Below, piece after piece: positions 28,643-32,237 of a DNA stretch of 32,237 nucleotides. Made by a program: the position numbers and the translations under genes. The stretch is from Alphaproteobacteria bacterium (GTDB taxonomy: Bacteria; Pseudomonadota; Alphaproteobacteria; Caulobacterales; Hyphomonadaceae). Every line of letters begins with the position of its first letter. The first letter of the stretch is position 1. The notes under the pieces are model-generated. The model had not been told where the DNA came from and did no database searches. It saw only the letters and a list, made by a program, of their open reading frames with translations. Where the stretch lies: contig JAAANZ010000012.1 in assembly GCA_009909065.1 (NCBI GenBank), positions 1 to 32,237 of the forward strand. The letters are read 5' to 3'.

Positions 28643-29787
28643 TGCGGCTCCATTTCACCGCTGCGGAAGCGTCCGGCGACCTGCTGGCGCATGAAACGAT
28701 CGAGGCCATCCGCGAGCGCCGACCGGGTTGCAAGTTCGCCGGCATTGGTGGCGCGGAATTGGCGAGATCGGGCATCCGCTCGCCATTCGATATCGCACCC
28801 CTTTCGATCCTCGGCCTCGTCGAGGGGCTCAAAGCCTATCGCACGGTGATCCGACTAGCGGACGCGGCCGCCGATCATATCATCAGTACCGATCCCGACG
28901 CGGCGATCCTTGTCGATTCGTGGGGGTTCATGATCCGGGTGGCCGATCGCCTGCGCGCCCGCGCGCCACATATCCGCCTGATAAAGCTGGTGGGCCCGCA
29001 GGTCTGGGCGATGCGGCCCGGCCGCGCGAAGAAGCTGGCAGCACGTGTCGATCATGTGCTCTGCCTGCACGAGATGGAACGGCCTTTCTACGAGCCGCAT
29101 GACGTCAGGGTCACCGTCATCGGCAATCCGGCCCTGTCGAGGGCCGAGCCCGGCGATGGGGCCGGTTTTCGCGCGCGCCACGGGTTTGATGCGGATGCGC
29201 CGCTACTGCTGGTCCTGCCGGGAAGCCGGCCTTCGGAGATTCGCGCCGTCGCGCCGGTGCTCATGCAGGCGGCCCGGCGCCTCAAATCCGAAAATGACAG
29301 CCTGCAGGTGATCGTGGCCCCGGCTGAGGGCATGCTGGAACTTTTCCGGCAGTCTGTCCCCGATGCCCAGGACTGGTCGACCATCTCTGCCCGCTCGGGC
29401 GAGCGGTTCGATGTCATGGCCGCCGCGGATCTGGCGCTTGCCTGTTCGGGGACCGTCACGAGCGAGCTTGCCATGCAGGACACCCCCATGCTGGTCGGCT
29501 ACCGCGTCGGTGCGGTCACATGGGCAATTGCTAGGCATCTTCTCTACAAACCCGCACATATCACGATCATGAATATCGCAGCCGATGACACGGAAATTGT
29601 TCCGGAATTCGTTCAGTCACGCCTGCGCGCCGACCTGATCGCCGCCACCGCACAGGACTTGCTGAATGACGGGAAACGACGCCAGGAGCAGGTCACCCGA
29701 CAGCGGGCGGCCCTGAAATCCATGGGCGAAGGCGATCGCCGGGCACCCGACTTGGCGGCCGAGGCCATTATTTCCGATCTCGAATGA
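28642..29787 (+). CDS. lpxB: Lipid-A-disaccharide synthase
   Basis: LpxB (family GT19) joins lipid X with UDP-2,3-diacylglucosamine to make the lipid A disaccharide, on the inner face of the inner membrane. Motifs in the 381 residues: TAAEASGDLLAHE at the N terminus, FAGIGG, LVGPQVWAMRPGR, HVLCLHEMERPFYE, VIGNPAL, LVLPGSRPSEIRA and the UDP-binding ACSGTVTSELAM. It uses the product of LpxI, encoded immediately upstream with a one-base overlap. It is the last gene of the long plus-strand run; the downstream spacer is made of repeats. Confidence 0.96.
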   Translation: MRLHFTAAEASGDLLAHETIEAIRERRPGCKFAGIGGAELARSGIRSPFDIAPLSILGLVEGLKAYRTVIRLADAAADHIISTDPDAAILVDSWGFMIRVADRLRARAPHIRLIKLVGPQVWAMRPGRAKKLAARVDHVLCLHEMERPFYEPHDVRVTVIGNPALSRAEPGDGAGFRARHGFDADAPLLLVLPGSRPSEIRAVAPVLMQAARRLKSENDSLQVIVAPAEGMLELFRQSVPDAQDWSTISARSGERFDVMAAADLALACSGTVTSELAMQDTPMLVGYRVGAVTWAIARHLLYKPAHITIMNIAADDTEIVPEFVQSRLRADLIAATAQDLLNDGKRRQEQVTRQRAALKSMGEGDRRAPDLAAEAIISDLE

Positions 29788-29828
29788 TCGTGCCCGTTTC
29801 GTCTGGGCGTAACGTGAAAATGATCCTA

Positions 29829-30062
29829 ACAGGCTGCTGAAGAACCCCTGCAATCGGGTCTTGCGAACCTGAAAGCATGATCGCGCCACCATCCTTCGAG
29901 ACGCGATCCTGAATGGATCGCTCCTCAGGATGAGAAATTCATGCTTTCGAAACAAAGTACCCACCTCATCCTGAGGAGCGCGAAGCGTGTCTCGAAGGAT
30001 GGAGATTCGCACGACTGTCTGGGCCATTGGATGGCCGAAGGATCCGTTCTTTAGCAGCCTGC
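29829..30062. mobile_element. Non-autonomous MITE-like palindromic element
   Basis: The element has terminal inverted repeats CAGGCTGCTGAAGAAC (29830-29845) and GTTCTTTAGCAGCCTG (30046-30061), matching at 15 of 16 positions, and is flanked on both sides by TA (29827-29828 and 30063-30064), as expected for TA target duplication (IS630/Tc1-mariner type). It has no plausible transposase frame, so it would need one supplied elsewhere. Inside is a long imperfect hairpin (separate entry). Also, GAAAGCATGA (29871-29880) is exactly complementary to TCATGCTTTC (29939-29948). The TA duplication is short, so the class is inferred. Confidence 0.7.
29889..30002. repeat. Long inverted repeat inside the MITE-like element
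   Basis: CCATCCTTCGAGAC (29889-29902) pairs perfectly with 29989-30002, and CGCTCCTCAGGATGAG (29919-29934) pairs perfectly with 29965-29980, giving 30 exact base pairs separated by an asymmetric internal loop (13 and 5 nt) and closed by a 30 nt loop. A competing 7 bp local hairpin, ATCCTGA/TCAGGAT (29906-29912 and 29926-29932), is also possible. From memory, the TCCTTCGAGAC and CTCATCCTGAGGAGC words recur in intergenic repeats of many alphaproteobacteria. Confidence 0.8.
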
Positions 30063-30167
30063 TAGAGCGGCGCGTTCTCAAATGGAATCAGCGCGCCGCT
30101 TCAACTCCTTGTTTTTACGCACTTCCGGACGGTGAACGGTGCCGACTTCGCCTGGAAACGATTTAGC
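30061..30167. repeat. Older dispersed-type repeat next to and under the gltA stop
   Basis: The ends form an imperfect inverted repeat: GCTAGAGCG (30061-30069) against CGATTTAGC (30159-30167), 7 of 9 positions matching. Inside is a perfect 9 bp hairpin, AGCGGCGCG (30066-30074) with CGCGCCGCT (30092-30100), followed by the T-rich stretch TTGTTTTTACGC. The pattern resembles a CTAGAGC-ended intergenic repeat common in alphaproteobacteria, recalled from general knowledge rather than compared here. Its right end covers the gltA stop codon (TTA on the plus strand, 30163-30165). Confidence 0.5.
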
Positions 30168-31467
30168 CCCGGTCGCGCACCGGGATGAAATCGCGCTGGT
30201 CCGGGCCGGTGTAAATCTGGCGCGGACGTCCGATCCGCTGGCTCGGATCCTCGATCATCTCGTTGAGTTGCGCCAGCCAGCCGACAGTGCGTGCAAGGGC
30301 GAAAAGGACGGTAAACATCTCGGTCGGGAAACCGATCGCATTCAGGATCACGCCTGAATAGAAATCGACATTCGGGTAGAGTTTGCGCTCGACGAAATAA
30401 TCGTCTTCCAACGCGATCTTTTCCAGCTTCTGGGCCACTTCCAGCACGGGGTCGTTGACGCCCAGCTCATCGAGCACCTCTTTGGCCGTCTGCTGCATCA
30501 CCTTCGCGCGCGGGTCGTAATTCTTGTAGACCCGGTGTCCGAAGCCCATGAGGCGGAAACTATCGTCCGGATCCTGGGCCTTCTTCACATATTCGCCGAC
30601 CCGGTCTGGCGTTCCGATCTCGCGCAGCATGTTCAGAGCCGCTTCATTGGCACCGCCATGGCTGGGTCCCCAGAGGCTGGCCACGCCCGCTGCAATGGCG
30701 GCATACGGGTGGGCGCCGGACGAGCCGGCCAGGCGCACCGTGGAGGTCGAGGCATTCTGTTCATGATCGGCATGCAGGATGAAAATCCGATCCATGGCGC
30801 GCGTGAGAACCGGGTTTGGCGCATACCGCTCGGCCGGCACGGAGAAACACATGCGCAGGAAATTCTCGGCATAGGACAGGGAATTGTCCGGATAAACGAA
30901 AGGCTGGCCTATGGAATACTTGTAGACCCTTGCCGCCAGCGTCGGCATTTTTGCGATCATGCGCAGTGTCGCCAGGTTCCGTTGTTCGGGGTCCTCGATA
31001 TCCATCGCATCGGGGTAAAATGCCGATAATGCCGCCACGGCGCTGGTCAGGAGCGCCATGGGGTGGCTGTCGCGTCGAAAGCCCTCGAAGAAACGGTCGA
31101 TCTGCTCATGGAGCATCGTGTGGCGCGTGATCGACTGTTCGAAAGCGGTGAATTGGCTCTGACTGGGCAGTTCTCCCCTGAGAAGGAGATAGGCGACTTC
31201 GAGGAAGCCGGAATTCTCGGCCAGCTGGTCAATCGGGTAGCCGCGATGAAGAAGGCGGCCCTCGTCGCCATCTATGAATGTGATCTGGGACTCGCAGCTA
31301 CCCGTTGACGTGTAGCCGGGATCGAGCGTGAACACACCGGCCTGAGCATAGAGTTTGCGCACATCAATGACCTTCGGGCCGTCTGTGCCCTCCATGAGGG
31401 GCAGTTCGACACTCTTGCCTTCAACTTCGATCCGGGCGTGGCCCGCCTGTTTCATCTTGCTCTGCAT
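30163..31467 (-). CDS. gltA: Citrate synthase (type II)
   Basis: GltA condenses oxaloacetate with acetyl-CoA at the entry of the TCA cycle. The 434-residue product has the type II (hexameric, gram-negative) N-terminal beta domain ([19 protein letters not shown]) and catalytic residues in [10 protein letters not shown] (His), [15 protein letters not shown] (His) and [10 protein letters not shown] (Asp). The open frame runs on upstream to 31722 through gltX, but family members begin near M-Q-S-K-M-K, so the ATG at 31467 was chosen; a GGGG ribosome binding site lies 6 nt before it. The gene is 13 nt downstream of gltX on the same strand. Its stop lies in the end of a repeat; the C terminus (IPVRDRG) is of normal length. 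Confidence 0.96.
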   Translation of the reverse strand: MQSKMKQAGHARIEVEGKSVELPLMEGTDGPKVIDVRKLYAQAGVFTLDPGYTSTGSCESQITFIDGDEGRLLHRGYPIDQLAENSGFLEVAYLLLRGELPSQSQFTAFEQSITRHTMLHEQIDRFFEGFRRDSHPMALLTSAVAALSAFYPDAMDIEDPEQRNLATLRMIAKMPTLAARVYKYSIGQPFVYPDNSLSYAENFLRMCFSVPAERYAPNPVLTRAMDRIFILHADHEQNASTSTVRLAGSSGAHPYAAIAAGVASLWGPSHGGANEAALNMLREIGTPDRVGEYVKKAQDPDDSFRLMGFGHRVYKNYDPRAKVMQQTAKEVLDELGVNDPVLEVAQKLEKIALEDDYFVERKLYPNVDFYSGVILNAIGFPTEMFTVLFALARTVGWLAQLNEMIEDPSQRIGRPRQIYTGPDQRDFIPVRDRG

Positions 31468-31480
31468 GGTCAGCCCCAAT

Positions 31481-32237
31481 TCATCCTTCTTCCGGGTCGC
31501 GTCCGGCCGGATTGGCCGGGGCGAGCTGTTCGTCGAGGCGGGCAAGGACTTCGTCCCGGCCGAGCCATTCCATGACCGGCGCCAGGTCGGGTGCCGGCAG
31601 TCCGCCGGTGAGCGCCGCGCGCAGGGGCGGTCCCACCTGCCCCATAGATAAGCCTTGTGCGGCGCAATACGAATCAAGGATTTCCTGAAGACTGTGCGCC
31701 GCAAAATCATCAACCGTGGCAATCAAATCGCGCAGCGCGCGCAGTCGGTCAAGACCCTCGCCCTTCAGGGCCTTGCGGGCCTTCTTGTTGAGTTCGAACG
31801 GCCGCGGCTGTGTTATGAACCCGAAAGCGGCCGCCAGATCGGGCAGCGTGGCGGCGCGCTCCTTCATGAGCGGCAGGGCTTTTTCGATGGACGCGCGGTG
31901 TTGCGCATTAAGCGGCCCGTCGGCGGTCAGCCACGGCGTGAGCAGGTGCAATAGCCGGTCATTGTCGGCCTGGCGCAGGAAGTGTCGGTTCACGTCCGCC
32001 AGCTTGTCGAGGTCTAGCTTTGCTGGCGCCTTGTTGATGTCCTCGAGCGCGAAGACCTCGGCGGCCTCTTGCATTGTGTAGATTTCACGCTCGCCATGGC
32101 TCCAGCCCAGCCGGAGGAGATAGGCGGACACGGCTTCCGGCAGATAGCCCATTTCCCGGTAGGTGAGGGTTGCGAGTGCCCCATGACGTTTCGACAGCTT
32201 CCGCCCGTCGGAGCCATGGATCAATGGCACATGGAGC
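31481..32237 (-). CDS. gltX: Glutamyl-tRNA synthetase, C-terminal part, truncated by window edge
   Basis: This is the last 251 or so residues of a class I glutamyl-tRNA synthetase. The frame is open to the right edge (L-H precede the first GTG at 32230), so the catalytic HIGH half is outside. The KMSKS-type motif appears as KLSKRHG soon after PLIHGSDG, and the alpha-helical anticodon-binding domain follows, with [18 protein letters not shown] and [14 protein letters not shown]-like segments. Paralogues (GltX1, GltX2, GluQ) cannot be separated fully from this half, but the complete anticodon domain excludes GluQ. gltA follows after 13 nt, so both are likely on one transcript. Confidence 0.93.
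   Translation of the reverse strand, partial: LHVPLIHGSDGRKLSKRHGALATLTYREMGYLPEAVSAYLLRLGWSHGEREIYTMQEAAEVFALEDINKAPAKLDLDKLADVNRHFLRQADNDRLLHLLTPWLTADGPLNAQHRASIEKALPLMKERAATLPDLAAAFGFITQPRPFELNKKARKALKGEGLDRLRALRDLIATVDDFAAHSLQEILDSYCAAQGLSMGQVGPPLRAALTGGLPAPDLAPVMEWLGRDEVLARLDEQLAPANPAGRDPEEG

Larger units (their letters stand above)
29788..30162. other. Repeat-filled spacer between convergent lpxB and gltA
   Basis: These 375 nt contain no supported gene. They consist of about 40 nt of unique sequence after lpxB, a 234 bp palindromic MITE-like element and a second dispersed-type repeat that reaches the gltA stop. A GCCC/GGGC mini-hairpin at about 29793-29808 is too weak to call a terminator. 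The large palindrome could stop transcription from both sides. Confidence 0.75.

Noticed and set aside
29617-30081. A 154-residue minus-strand open frame across the end of lpxB and the repeat region
   Set aside because: It runs through the MITE palindrome and antisense to lpxB; its Arg/Leu/Ser-rich product is what such repeats give when translated, and there is no ribosome binding site or family motif.

Overview
The window reads as conserved core chromosome of a GC-rich alphaproteobacterium. The evidence is gene order: a nuoLMN tail, then birA, coaX, RNase J, methylmalonyl-CoA epimerase, a DUF1467 membrane protein, a short-form proS, lolC/lolD, dnaE, rpsB, tsf, pyrH, frr, uppS, cdsA, dxr, rseP, bamA, skp, lpxD, lpxA, lpxI and lpxB, with gltA and gltX converging from the right. 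LpxI instead of LpxH, a compact prolyl-tRNA synthetase and RNase J also fit this class. The order or genus cannot be fixed from sequence reading alone.

Layout: positions 1-8432 hold the end of the complex I operon and a tightly packed run of cofactor, RNA and acyl-CoA genes, many with 1-4 nt overlaps. Positions 8547-11856 hold proS and the lipoprotein export pair lolC-lolD. dnaE fills 11990-15403. A recognisable promoter and leader precede rpsB-tsf (15559-17369). From pyrH (17473) to the end of lpxB (29787) twelve genes follow with no gap above 37 nt: nucleotide and ribosome recycling first, then undecaprenyl diphosphate, CDP-diacylglycerol and isoprenoid synthesis, the RseP protease, the BamA/Skp outer membrane assembly pair and four lipid A genes. 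Together they form a membrane and cell-envelope assembly line. The only sizeable non-coding stretch (29788-30162) lies between convergent lpxB and gltA and is built from two repeats. The minus-strand pair gltX-gltA closes the window; gltX is cut by the right edge and nuoL by the left edge.

Points worth attention: fabZ, which usually sits between lpxD and lpxA in proteobacteria, is absent and those two genes overlap directly. The lpxB/gltA spacer carries a 234 bp MITE-like element with 16 bp terminal inverted repeats and TA flanks, apparently nested in the end of an older dispersed repeat whose other end covers the gltA stop codon. Three junctions use a TTGA or possible TTGA stop/start overlap and one uses GTGA. 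BamA has an Asp-rich loop followed by a Cys pair, the DnaE PHP domain has lost its HxH motif, and NuoL carries a His-rich linker. I found no phage, CRISPR, defence, secretion or biosynthetic cluster, no tRNA or rRNA gene, and no clearly new biological system.
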